From assembly GCF_001661345.1 (NCBI RefSeq), contig NW_017962913.1, forward strand, positions 377,428 to 441,427: DNA of 64,000 bases. Reading direction: 5' to 3'. Below are positions 30,528 through 40,867 of the stretch, one piece after another (position 1 is the first letter of the stretch; every line of letters begins with the position of its first letter). The notes beneath the pieces are model-generated. The model made no database searches, was not told the origin of the DNA, and saw nothing but the letters and a program-made list of their open reading frames with translations. Origin of the DNA: Ascoidea rubescens DSM 1968. Lineage: Eukaryota; Ascomycota; Saccharomycetes; Ascoideales; Ascoideaceae. The position numbers and the translations under genes were made by a program.

Positions 30528-31787
30528 ATGCTCAAACAGACGAAGACCAAAGAGTCATCTCCACGTGATGCTGGAGACTTAACAACTCACCTTTTTCCTG
30601 AAACTCCACGCTTCAAAAGCAGCAAATCCAACAGCTCCAGAGCAAACAGCACCAAAACAGCCATGTACAACAACCAGAACAACATTCTCCATCCCCAACC
30701 AACACACCCTGCTCTTCCCACGTCCAGTATTCTCATGAACCAGGGACTCGACCAACAAACACACCAGAGAAACCGATCCACGAACTACCAATCTCCTTAT
30801 CTTAACCAATTCGCCAACAACCAGACTGCTATCCCTCAGGCTCAACCTCAATTCCAGGGACAATTTCAATCACAACAACAGCAACAACTGTCCCAGCCCC
30901 AGTTCCAACAGCAATTCCAACAGCAGCAGCAACAGACACAACAGCAATCAGCTAATATAAATGCTTCAGCTTCTTCTCAATTCATGCCAAACTTATTTGG
31001 TAATCCCTTAATCAATGAATCTGCCATGTTGGCAGGAAAATCCTATATTGATTCCAATTTTAAAAGTTATTTACAAATTAACTCTCAAACCTCTGACGAT
31101 TTAAAATATTATTTCAAAGTTTCTAATGATTATGTTTTAAGAAAGATTTTTTTGATCTTGTTTCCATATAAAAATAAATCATGGTTGAGACAAATGAACC
31201 AATCAATTGATTCAAAAGGCAATAAATTTGACAATTTTTCTTCTCCAATTTTTGATATCAACGCACCTGATTTATATCTCCCAATAATGGGTTACACAAC
31301 CTATATTTTTCTATTGGCAGTTATTAGTGGATTGTCTGGTAATTTTCATCCGGAACTATTCGGTTATTCGTCCACTAAAATACTTATTATTCAAATTATA
31401 GACTTCTTAATTTTAAAATTGTTTTTATATTTATTGAATAACGAGTCTAAAAATTTGGATTTGGTTTGTTATTCAAATTATAAATTTATTCCATTAATAT
31501 TGATATTGTTGCTAAAACAATTTCTCTCGGTTAGTTCATTGTCAAATACAAATCTAAATTCATCAATTTTTTCATTGACTAATATTTTTTACTACTTGAC
31601 TATACTATTATTGAATTTTTCATTTGAATTTTTCTTAATGAGATCTTTAAAATACATTTTTCTTGGTAATGGTTTGGTGAACAACAGTGCTCAAACAATT
31701 CAACAAAAGCAAAGACAACGAAGAATTTATTTTCTTTTTTGTTATAGTTTTATAGTTCAGATGATCATAATGTTCTTCTTAGCATAA
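30528..31787 (+). CDS. YIF1: Golgi/COPII transport protein Yif1
   Basis: The frame is 419 codons. A long N-terminus rich in Gln and Asn (to ~residue 145) leads to the Yif1 core: YIDSNFKSYLQINS, DDLKYYFKVSNDYVLRKIFLILFPYKNKSW, and PDLYLPIMGYTTYIFLLAVISGL. At least four further hydrophobic helices follow, ending QMIIMFFLA. Yif1 with Yip1 and Yos1 works in ER-Golgi vesicle budding and fusion. Two starts are possible. ATG 30528 is the first in frame. ATG 30663 (MYNNQNN) would leave a 245-bp promoter that contains CACGTGAT and AGAGTCAT; residues 1-45 may therefore be promoter sequence rather than protein. Confidence 0.92.
   Translation: MLKQTKTKESSPRDAGDLTTHLFPETPRFKSSKSNSSRANSTKTAMYNNQNNILHPQPTHPALPTSSILMNQGLDQQTHQRNRSTNYQSPYLNQFANNQTAIPQAQPQFQGQFQSQQQQQLSQPQFQQQFQQQQQQTQQQSANINASASSQFMPNLFGNPLINESAMLAGKSYIDSNFKSYLQINSQTSDDLKYYFKVSNDYVLRKIFLILFPYKNKSWLRQMNQSIDSKGNKFDNFSSPIFDINAPDLYLPIMGYTTYIFLLAVISGLSGNFHPELFGYSSTKILIIQIIDFLILKLFLYLLNNESKNLDLVCYSNYKFIPLILILLLKQFLSVSSLSNTNLNSSIFSLTNIFYYLTILLLNFSFEFFLMRSLKYIFLGNGLVNNSAQTIQQKQRQRRIYFLFCYSFIVQMIIMFFLA
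30551..30569. promoter_or_regulatory. Candidate Gcn4-type and Cbf1-type sites in the TYS1/YIF1 spacer
   Basis: AGAGTCAT (30551-30558), the reverse complement of ATGACTCT, is followed by CACGTGAT (30562-30569). Amino-acyl-tRNA synthetase genes are classic Gcn4 targets in S. cerevisiae. Motif matches only. Confidence 0.35.
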
Positions 31788-32649
31788 TTTATAATTATAT
31801 TTAAACAAACTAGAAATCACAGCCAATGATGTATTAATAAACTATCATCAAAACACCAATTCGCTATTAAAGTATCATTTTCATTTCTATTCTTTAAAAT
31901 GTCAAAGCATGAAATCTAATAATTACCCTCTTTTAGTTATGCTACCGTTCTGTATACATTAACACAATCGGGTAACTCTTACAGGTCAAAATCAAACAGA
32001 AATGACATTGATAAGTTTTTCTATTGCTAACAAAATTTGATAATAAAGCCAATTGTAAATTTCAAATAGTTGTCTTATTGATTTGGCGCTCATCAAACAC
32101 AAGTTGGGCAACAATTTCTTGCCTATATGGGTAGCTGCTAGGTTTTGAGGGTGTCCTGTCGTGATACATTAGGGTCTCACTTTCATATACTTTCCAAAAA
32201 GCACTATTTTAAAGTGTGGGTGATGAGTACATCTCTTTGCTATGTAAATGATTCATCAGAGTCTTCATAAAACTGTACATCAAACTACTTTTTAAGACAT
32301 TGCTCCAGCTCCTTTCAAATTATGCAGTAATTGTGGTTTGTATTATTTGCTTTTTGTTTCTTTCTGGAGTTTAGTGTTCGTGTTGCCCTCTCTTTCTTTA
32401 GTACAGTGTTCCCACCGATATTCTGCGAAGGGTAACTGCTTTTCTTGTGCTGGATAATTTTTTGGTGAGATTCCAAATTCGTTAAGAAAACAATCTTTTA
32501 TAGTACAAAAATCAAAGATACAAAAATATACCTCGCTACAAGTATATAAATACAAGACTGTCATGTCGGGTTTTTATTTTTATTTTCCACCCATTTCTAC
32601 CTAACTTGAGCTGGTTCTTTGCTATTCTATATTTTATTTTGCTCAAACA
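31788..32649. other. 862-bp intergenic region with Reb1-like and Tbf1-like motifs
   Basis: CGGGTAA (Reb1 site TTACCCG on the minus strand) lies at 31969-31975, and TTAGGGT (Tbf1-like) at 32169-32175. The segment 32060-32340 has unusually even base composition for a spacer here and can fold: TGATGA at 32221-32226 pairs with TCATCA at 32253-32258, and TACAT with ATGTA inside. TATATAAATA at ~32544-32553 is the likely TATA box of the arrestin gene at 32650. No ORF convinces. Confidence 0.4.
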
Positions 32650-34260
32650 ATGAGGGTAAAGAAGCCTTCATTTGCAAATGTTTCAATTGAGCTAGATGAT
32701 CCGATTTTTAGATATTCAAATAATGTCCTATCCGAAGGGAGAATCTATACAAATCTTGAACCCATCACTGGCCAGGTTAATTTAAAATTAAAAACAAGAA
32801 TGACTATCAATTCAATGTCGATCAAGTTAATAGGTATGTCAAAAATTTCCATGAGAAAAAAAAAAGATCATTATCAACCAAAAATGCTTTCTGTAAAATT
32901 TTTGGAAATTAATAAACAATTATCTAGGATACAGAAAAAAGTAAAGTCTGGAAACCACATTTATAAGTTTAAGTTCGATCCGATTTCTTATAATTACGAT
33001 CCTTATGATCCCCAACAATCTCCCAATGAAGATGCCCATGAAAATGAGTCTGGTGATGAATTGAAAATAGATGTTCATGGTCAGAATTCTTATGATTTTT
33101 TTCACTCTAGAATCAATTCCTTTGAGTATAAAATTTATAGATATGATGAATTGTTGGATACAGATATTGTTAAAGTTTATAATAGTTTACCTTTGACAAC
33201 TGCAAAAACTTATTTATCAAATTCCTTTGGAGATGCTACACTTGAGGTATATTATTACTTACAGCTCACTATCATCAGATCCTTTTACCATTCTAATATC
33301 AATACTTCTAAAACATTCTCATATCTTCCTATAAATAAAAATCCACTCACTCGTTTAGGTTTAAGAAGATATAGGTCAATTTTTTTTGACGATGATTTAA
33401 TTGATATGAATATTCCGGATTCCCCTAGCAGATTTCGCAAAGAAGATCCTCCTATTTCACAGCATCGTACTGTTAATAATATATACACCCTTCCTCCCAT
33501 TGTTCCTCGAACCATTAGTCCAATTACTCTCAATAACCCTATTAATATAATCAATGAAGTTGATCCACTCGATTCCACTGATTTAGTTAATAATCCAATT
33601 GTTGGAGATTTATCTAATACTCTTTCAGTGAAAATCAAAAATAGCAGTGAAAAATATTTTAGAACAAACTTTTATTTGAGGTTCAATCATGATCCTATTA
33701 TGATCATTGGCGAAACTCTACCTTTTGCTTTATATTTCACCTTCCGAGATCCACCAGACTATTATACTGATCAAGGTGTGCATAAACTATTAATTGATGA
33801 GCTCACACTAGATTTAATTTCCTGCACTTACTTGAAAGCCGATGATGACACCACTAGCTCCTTCAGAGAATTGATACATCTAATACAACCCGAAGATAAC
33901 CAAAATAGAGAACCAATCCTAATGAATATGGAAGATGCCATTAGAAATCCTATTGATGATCTTTTTCGTTTGTTGGTTCCCATTGAAACGTACAGAGAGT
34001 ATGTTTTACCCAAAGAAATCCCTCCCACCTTTTGCTTGAGAAATCTCTGCAGAAAGTATGAGATCAAACTCACAGCAAGAATTTGCCATTACGTGGAAAA
34101 CAACAATGATCCAAATGACTTTGCAAACATTAGATGTGCCTCAACAGTTCATCTACTTAACGACCATTCTTCCTATGTTTCTGCTTCTGTTAGCAACGAC
34201 GTCGAGCGTATGATGTTGGATCCTGAGGCCTATATGGAGAACCACAGGAGCCGGAGGTAG
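32650..34260 (+). CDS. Alpha-arrestin-like protein, copy 1 of a tandem pair
   Basis: The frame is 536 codons from ATG. The arrestin N-domain starts at SIELDDPIFRYSNNVL, with ITGQVNLKL and INSMSIKLIGMSKISM strands typical of fungal ART proteins. The C-domain includes FNHDPIMIIGETLPFALYFTFRDPP. Alpha-arrestins recruit the ubiquitin ligase Rsp5 to membrane cargo. A possible PY motif PPDY occurs at ~residues 366-369, but it aligns with a non-PY PPNHY in copy 2 and lies inside the fold. The disordered C-terminal tail with PPxY found in copy 2 is missing here. Similarity to the next gene runs throughout, so the two arose by tandem duplication. Confidence 0.82.
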   Translation: MRVKKPSFANVSIELDDPIFRYSNNVLSEGRIYTNLEPITGQVNLKLKTRMTINSMSIKLIGMSKISMRKKKDHYQPKMLSVKFLEINKQLSRIQKKVKSGNHIYKFKFDPISYNYDPYDPQQSPNEDAHENESGDELKIDVHGQNSYDFFHSRINSFEYKIYRYDELLDTDIVKVYNSLPLTTAKTYLSNSFGDATLEVYYYLQLTIIRSFYHSNINTSKTFSYLPINKNPLTRLGLRRYRSIFFDDDLIDMNIPDSPSRFRKEDPPISQHRTVNNIYTLPPIVPRTISPITLNNPINIINEVDPLDSTDLVNNPIVGDLSNTLSVKIKNSSEKYFRTNFYLRFNHDPIMIIGETLPFALYFTFRDPPDYYTDQGVHKLLIDELTLDLISCTYLKADDDTTSSFRELIHLIQPEDNQNREPILMNMEDAIRNPIDDLFRLLVPIETYREYVLPKEIPPTFCLRNLCRKYEIKLTARICHYVENNNDPNDFANIRCASTVHLLNDHSSYVSASVSNDVERMMLDPEAYMENHRSRR

Positions 34261-34826
34261 TTTGTAGCGTTTTATAGTGATACACTTTTTCTCACTGAAA
34301 GATCTGCTTACCCTCCGCTATTTTTGTTAGCAATTTCAGCTCAAACCAAAGTGAGGGTAATTGTGTTGTTGAAAATTAGAAAACTGATCAGCCCGAAAAG
34401 GTGATAACAGAAAAGTTCTTTATGATGCTGTGTATTTTGCTTGAGATCGCTCAATTTCTTCTGCAAGTAATATGTTGAATATACAGATTCCAAGTTGTTG
34501 TTGTTAGCGAGGGTTTTGTAATTGGATTTGCTTGTGCTATGCTGGTGCTTCAGATTATTTGTATGAAATAATAGGTCATGAATCATTGATTGAGCAACTG
34601 CTAATGGAAAGTAATATATTAAATTGAATGAGAAAATGAAGTTCAAATTTTGCACAAAAATGCCACAAATACAATTTTGGCTTGGGGAGTTGCGGTTTTT
34701 TTGATTTTGATCTTAGAAAAATATACAGAAGCACTTTTTTCAATTGTTTATCAATGTCCATGTCGATGCACTAATTCTTTTAATATTCTTGATTGGATAA
34801 TTAAAATCATTTTTTTCTTAAAAAAA
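34261..34826. other. Spacer between the tandem arrestin genes
   Basis: This spacer is 566 bp. A minus-strand frame at 34341-34655 (about 80 codons from its first ATG, with a C-terminal hydrophobic stretch) is present, but I could not support it as a gene. Confidence 0.35.
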
Positions 34827-36239
34827 ATGTTTTCTGATCATGCTGTTTTAATTGAGCTCGATGACTCTATAGGATCATATTCAAATGATGCATCTACCCT
34901 GATGAAGTGTTATTCTAATCTTGAAGACATTTCTGGTCAAGTCAAATTAAATATAAAGAAAAAAATTATCATTAATTCAATTATCATTAAACTAGTTGGT
35001 ATTTCAAAAGTTTCAATAAAAAAATTAGGAAACGATCTAAATTTTCATCACAATGATTTCAAATTCTTGGATGTTAGAAAAAATATATATATTAAAACAA
35101 AATCTACATTTAAACCTGGAGAATATAATTATGATTTTCAGTTTGATTCAATTCCTTATGATCTTTCACATAATATCAACAATCACAAAAATTCCTTTGA
35201 AGTCTTTAATGCTGATTTTAATCCTTTTTATTTTGCTAATAACCACAGAGAAAACATAACCCTAATTAAAAAAAGATTTGTTTTACCTCCATCAACTTAC
35301 AAAACAACTATTTTAAATTCTTTTACCAATGGTTCATTCAAAATTTATTACTATCTTGAATGTATTGTCAATAGACCTATTTATACATTAAATCTCAAAT
35401 TTAAAAAAAATATTTGGTTTCTTCCCATGAGTTCAAGTTTAAGTCCACTCAAAAATCTTCAATTGAAAAAATTTGAATATAATAACATTAACCCAAATAG
35501 TGATCTAAACATAACAATACCTAAAACTGTATCACAAAATGTTGCTTTAAATAATGTTTGTCATCTAAATAATAATTTCTCATTTGATTTTGCTATCAAA
35601 TTCAAAAATGATCCTATTTTAACAATAAATGAAAAACTTCCTTTTGAACTATATTTAATCTTTAAAGACCCGCCAAATCATTACAGTTCTTTTGGCTTGC
35701 AAAAAATATTTTTGAAAAGTTTTGAAATCAAATTAATAGTATATACCTTTTTGAAAGGAAATGATTTTAGCAGATCATTCAGGGAAAATTTAAAACTAAT
35801 TTCTTTTGCTAATAACCACCATATAAAGTTAAATATTAACAAATGCACTAGGTACAAAGAAACAAATTCATATTATTTGAGGGTTCCTAAATATCTCTAT
35901 AAAAATTTTATATTACCAAGGTCAATCATTCCAACATTTTCTCTAAACAATATATCTCGAAAATATGAACTCGTAGTTTCGTCTACTTACTTTGTTGGTA
36001 CTGGTCCACACTCTTCTCCTAAATTAACCCAGCATATTTACATTATTAACAATGCAAATTCCTATAAAAACCTCACAATTGAAAGCTATTCAAATAATAA
36101 TCATTGTGTAGATTACAATTCTCCCACTCAAAGAAATATCTTCAATAATTCCAATAGAAGCGCATTTGCCATAAATCCAGCTAATGGTCTTGCGATCACT
36201 CCCCCACCAACTTACGAAGAAGCTGTTTCTAATATTTAG
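34827..36239 (+). CDS. Alpha-arrestin-like protein, copy 2, with C-terminal PPxY
   Basis: I start at the ATG at 34827 (MFSDHAVLIELDD), which aligns with copy 1; the frame extends upstream to 34650 but has no ATG there. The product is 470 residues. VLIELDDSIGSYSND, ISGQVKLNI and IIINSIIIKLVGISKVS repeat the copy 1 arrestin N-domain. FKNDPILTINEKLPFELYLIFKDPP repeats its C-domain strand. The protein ends in ITPPPTYEEAVSNI, a classic PPxY Rsp5-binding motif. It should act as an Rsp5 adaptor for transporter endocytosis; the cargo is unknown. It is shorter and more Asn/Lys-rich than copy 1. Confidence 0.82.
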   Translation: MFSDHAVLIELDDSIGSYSNDASTLMKCYSNLEDISGQVKLNIKKKIIINSIIIKLVGISKVSIKKLGNDLNFHHNDFKFLDVRKNIYIKTKSTFKPGEYNYDFQFDSIPYDLSHNINNHKNSFEVFNADFNPFYFANNHRENITLIKKRFVLPPSTYKTTILNSFTNGSFKIYYYLECIVNRPIYTLNLKFKKNIWFLPMSSSLSPLKNLQLKKFEYNNINPNSDLNITIPKTVSQNVALNNVCHLNNNFSFDFAIKFKNDPILTINEKLPFELYLIFKDPPNHYSSFGLQKIFLKSFEIKLIVYTFLKGNDFSRSFRENLKLISFANNHHIKLNINKCTRYKETNSYYLRVPKYLYKNFILPRSIIPTFSLNNISRKYELVVSSTYFVGTGPHSSPKLTQHIYIINNANSYKNLTIESYSNNNHCVDYNSPTQRNIFNNSNRSAFAINPANGLAITPPPTYEEAVSNI

Positions 36240-36489
36240 ACAAGACACTTCTATAATACAAAACAAATATCAGTGATTTATCACTAATAAATAAACTAAA
36301 ATGAGATTCATAAAATAAACTAAAAAATTATTGACACAAAAAATTGAAAAAAAACCCACCATCAAAGCCTTCAAAAGCTATGAAATGAAAAATTAAACAA
36401 ACCAATTTACGAACACTCTTCATATAAAAGAAGATAATAAACTACAAATCGTGATAAAAAAAATTCAAGCAAAAAATAAATGATTTTCA

Positions 36490-39400
36490 TTATGCATGAA
36501 TCAAACTGGAAATTCGATTGACATTGCTATTTGGATCATTCATATTGGGATCCATGTTGGGATCCATATTAGAATCATTCAAATTCATCCCAGAATCTAT
36601 GACTTGGTCCATATCTGCATCCAAAGAATCCCCAGTTTTCGACCTTTTATTTAAATTATTGATAGGAACTAACTTTCGTTTCTGACCTGTTGATTCAGAT
36701 ATTGAAGTAGATGAATCTCTTAAACTATCATGATGAATATTAGTCAATCCTAATTTATTCTTTTTTTTATACTTTTTTTGTATACTCTTTTTGTTCAAAA
36801 CATTGAAACTATCAGTAGTATTAGTGCCGAATCTCCCATAAGAATCTAAATCGTGAAAAACACTAAATCTATCTGATTTTAAGATAATATCATTAGACTC
36901 AGAAATAAAAGAATTTAAAAACTTTTTGAAATAATAATTGGATTGAGGGAAATGCTTTTTGCTATTATTTGATAAAAACGAATTCACCTTATTATTAAAT
37001 AACTTGGATATGATTAACAACTCATCAATATTTTCTTTAAAATCATCTTCTTCAACTTCAACAAACTCATCTTCAAGATTATCAAGTTGATTAGACTTGT
37101 CAACTTCTTGTAATTGAGAATCAATCTCCATGTTATTCAACCCTCTTGAAACCTTATCTTTCTTCCGTTTGTCTCTTATCTTGTTTATATCTACAGAATT
37201 CTTTTTCATTTCCTCTTGCATTACATTATAGCTGCGCATTTCTTCTTTGACTAGATCAACAATTTCTTCGTCACTTAAATGTCTGTTGATCACAAATTCT
37301 TCGTTGGGAAACAAAATATCTTCAATTTCTAAGGGCTCAATAATCAAATGATTAGTAGTTTCTCTATTTAAATTAATCAATCTGTTGTTAAGTAGATTTG
37401 GAAGAATGCTTGCAACACTTGCAAAATCTGCATTGTTTTTTTTAGGCTTAACTAATCTAATAATACCATTATTTTCAAAAATTTTTAGTAATTTCAAAAG
37501 TTGGATTTCTTGTTGATAATCAGAATAAACAATCGGATTGATTAAACTAGAATTAATATCACCTGTCAAGTTAATTCTATTTAACTGTAGGATATCACTG
37601 TTTCTAAAACAATTAGAAACAATATTGGATCTTAGAAGTTCATTTCCATGAGCCAAATTATTTGCAGCAGTTGAACTTAACAAATTATTTAAATGCTCAG
37701 AGAATGAACTATTAACAGGAGTATTTAATCTTTTTTCTGATTCTTTAGCTTTATTGTTATTTTTTTCAAATTTTTCATTTTGAAATTTGAATTTCTTCCA
37801 AGCATCAATAACAAAATAAATTAAATCAATTTCAGTAATGCTATTCATAATTTTTGTAACAGCTTCAGGATTAAAATTACTAATAATAACCTGCTCAAAA
37901 TTATCAGGAATTGAAAGTTTCATATTTGAAATTGGGGAGTTGTCATTACTATATTCATCGTAACAAATAAACTGCGCTAAATAAAACTGAAATAAATTCA
38001 ATTTAAAATAATTCTTGAAAATTCTTGAAATTCCTAAATTCAAAGGTTGGATATCCAATTTATTTAGTTTCTTAACATTTGAGCTTAGTAAAATAGTGCT
38101 GTTTTTCGACCGATAAGGAATGCTTGGAGGATTTAAATAAGAGCGTCTTCCAGTAACATGAGGAGAGGACATTGCATGATTTGCCAAAGAACTTTGACCC
38201 ATAATGCTATTATTATTATTATTATTGTTATTATTATTGTTATTATTATTGTTATTGTTGTTATTATTACCATTTCCAGAGAGACCTTGAGAAAGAGAAA
38301 TATTAATATTGTTCATGATTTGACCTTGATTATCATAAGTACTATACTCATTCAAGCCTGGAGAGCCAAAAGAGTTTAAATTGTCATTAAATATATCAGT
38401 GGGATAGGTTAGATTTGATATAAAATTAGGGCTGAAATAGTAGATATCAATATTTTTTAAGTTATCTCTTGGTATGATGTGGGGATATAAACAATTAACC
38501 AAAAGAGCTATTTTTCTATCTGGCGTATTTTCATGGATTGTATGATCCCAATTCGAAATAAACTCGTGGAAAATTTCGTTTGTGATATTAATTGAAAAAT
38601 TCTGGAAATAGTTATTGAAATTAGACAATTTTAATTCATCTTTATAAGCTTCTTTACCAATGATCAAAGGATCCAATAGATTGGAGCCAGTGGCATTAAC
38701 ACATAAGCCGACAATTAGTTTGATGGTGTTTACTTTTTTATCATCGAAATTTTTCAAGCCAGGTAAATCAGAGGTTACCGCATATTCATCAAAATGATAA
38801 ACATCATTAAAATTGTAATTTTTTAAAATGTTTTTAATTCTAATTTTTTCTGCATTGAGATATTTGGTGTTAAAAATTGGTTCTTGGTCTTTGAAAAAGT
38901 CCAAGATTAGATTTTTTTTCAAAGAATTTTTCTTTTTAAAATGATGTAACCAACCATTTGATTTTTTTGCTTTTGTTACATCAAAATTTGGGTCGAATAA
39001 TAAGGCATAAGTTTCATATTTTTTAAGCAATAATCTTTCCGAGATTTGGTCAATATTATTTTCATATAGGCTTTGTTCGTAAAATAATTCCAAAGCTCTA
39101 TTGATCTCAGGGTTTTTCAAATTTGGTTTTGTTTTGTAGATATTTCTATAATTAAAACTCAAATTTTTAAAGTCTTTTCTTAATTTTGCTTCTTCTTTTA
39201 CCCATCTATTAAAAGTTGATTTGGTTATGGAAAATTTTTTGAAATTTCTAAAATGGTTGACAGTGGTCTGTTGGCATTTTCTTTCACTGGCATTGTGCCA
39301 GTCTAGAACCTCGATTTTTTGTTGTAAAGTGGCTCTGGGCAACTTGTTATCTTCAGTTATTGCCTGGTCGTCTTGAGCCGGAAGCAACGAGTTGTCAGCG

Positions 39401-39543
39401 TTATTGTTATCGATGCTGATGAGATTATTTTTTGAAGAAACTTTTGAGGAATTATTATTTACATTCACGACATTGATCAACCGGCTCAGCGTTTGATTCT
39501 GATTCTGAAGACTGTTGGTAATATTGCTACCGTTGCTGTTGTT

Positions 39544-39624
<81 letters not shown>

Positions 39625-40344
39625 GTTGTTGTTGTTATTACTATTATTATTATTGTTGTTATTATTGTTGTTATTACTATTATTAATGTTCTTATTATTA
39701 ATGTTCTTATTATTGCCGCCATTATTGCTGCTGCTATTGTTGTTGTTACCAAGGCTGTTTCCGAGAGTGGCATTGAGACCGCTGTTGAGATTGTTGGAAA
39801 TGTTGTTGTTTAAGGCATTTGTAAGACTGCTGTTGAGACTGATGTTGTTACTTAAATTGCACAAGGTGTTGTTTGTATTGTCGTTGTTGGAGTTGGCGCT
39901 GTTGGAATTGTTGAAAGCGTTGAGGTCGTTGCTGGAGTCGGCGCCTATTCCAACTGCTGCAGCAGTGGCGTTGGAGACGTCGATAAGAGCCTGGTCGATG
40001 GGAGTGGGCTGGGCCAAGTTGGCAGCAACAACAGCTTGCTCCTGAAGCGACTGGAGACTGAAGTTCAAGGTAGACAAGTCATTGGCGTGGTTGGAGGAGG
40101 CCTGGAAATGGGCATATGAGGTTCTAAAGGCGTTGTTGCTGCTGTTGGCCGAGGCGTTGAGGTTACTGCTGAGGTTTGAGAGGTTGATTTGGTTGTTGAG
40201 GCTGGCAAACTGATGCTGCTGGAGCTGCTGTTGGCGGACCTGCGAGGCCTGGCGATGGGCTTCCTGGGCCTGTTCCTGCTGCTGCTGCTGGAAGTACTGG
40301 ATGTGTTGTTCGATATCCGAACCGTTGAATTCGTTCTGGTTCAT
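36490..40344 (-). CDS. CENP-B/pogo-transposase-derived DNA-binding protein (Pdc2-like)
   Basis: I start at ATG 40344 (MNQNEFNGSDIEQH). An in-frame ATG at 40509 exists, but it would add hydrophobic residues translated from a promoter-like GC block. The product is ~1284 residues. Residues 1-330 are Gln- then Asn-rich, including a ~25-residue Asn run from an ATT microsatellite. At ~333-480 lies a CENP-B-type helix-turn-helix pair (LQQKIEVLDWHN, FSITKSTFNRWVKEEAKLRKD, KKSNGWLHHFKKKNSL). A DDE-like region follows: VYHFDEYAVTSDLPGLKNF, the LIVGLCVNATGSNLLDPLIIG block, and KIALLVNCLYPHIIP. The second acidic catalytic position of pogo elements (usually LLLDNC) reads LLVNC here. There are no flanking inverted repeats. 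It is therefore a domesticated host gene, like S. cerevisiae PDC2. DNA targets are unknown. Confidence 0.8.
39552..39625. repeat. ATT trinucleotide microsatellite encoding an Asn run
   Basis: About 25 nearly perfect ATT copies read as AAT on the coding minus strand of the CENP-B-like gene. Confidence 0.8.
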
Positions 40345-40867
40345 TATCCCTGAGAGAGTGGTGGGAGAGTGGTGGGAGAGTGGTGGGAGAGCGATGAGAA
40401 AAGCAATGTATTTGAAACCGGTAGCAAAATGTGCAAGATTCAGAATAAATAAATCACTACAGACGATGACAAGAATCCCATTCGTGCAATAACGAGAAAT
40501 AGCAAACATATAAGAACTGAGTGATATGACGGCAAAAAATCCAATTTGAGAGTGATCTGCCTACCTGCCGAAATGGGACCCCTGCCGCCTATTGGCTGAT
40601 TTTCACCTCTCATGCCCACATCTCCGACGCCTACGGGATATCTCAGCACATTTATTTTGCGTCGCCGACGCAGTTTTGGTGCGTGTCGCTCTTCCTCACG
40701 CAGATTATCTTTTGCACTTTACCCGGTTTTGTCGGTGTTAGGGCTTCATACAAAGAGAAAGCAGGGCTTGTAGAGTATCACCCACACTGCTGGTTTTCCA
40801 CTGCCCTGTAATCCAGCTTTATCTTGTGTTTCCTTCCCTCTTCTCTCAATGTCGTGCAATATTCAAG
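40345..40867. promoter_or_regulatory. Divergent promoter, CENP-B-like gene / BTB gene, with a Reb1 site and an 11-bp repeat
   Basis: GC-rich overall. Three perfect copies of GTGGTGGGAGA occupy 40358-40390, just upstream of the CENP-B-like start; on its strand they read TCTCCCACCAC. TTACCCGG at 40719-40726 matches Reb1, ~145 bp before the BTB ATG. TTAGGGCTT follows at ~40739. Confidence 0.55.

Noticed and set aside
32219-32340. Box C/D snoRNA starting with GTGATGA
   Set aside because: No CTGA box D at a suitable distance on that strand.
32343-32564. 73-codon minus-strand ORF with ATG
   Set aside because: It lies antisense over the arrestin promoter and TATA box, and shows no family resemblance.
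34341-34655. Minus-strand frame with C-terminal hydrophobic segment between the arrestins
   Set aside because: First ATG leaves ~80 codons; I tried an upstream exon from ATG at ~34761, but no good donor or branch site and phases did not match. Could be revisited with RNA data.
39493-40045. Long plus-strand frames of poly-Leu and poly-Ile
   Set aside because: Mirror translations of the ATT repeat in the CENP-B-like gene.
36490-40344. Intact DNA transposon
   Set aside because: No terminal inverted repeats or target duplication seen; catalytic position changed; large host-like extensions.
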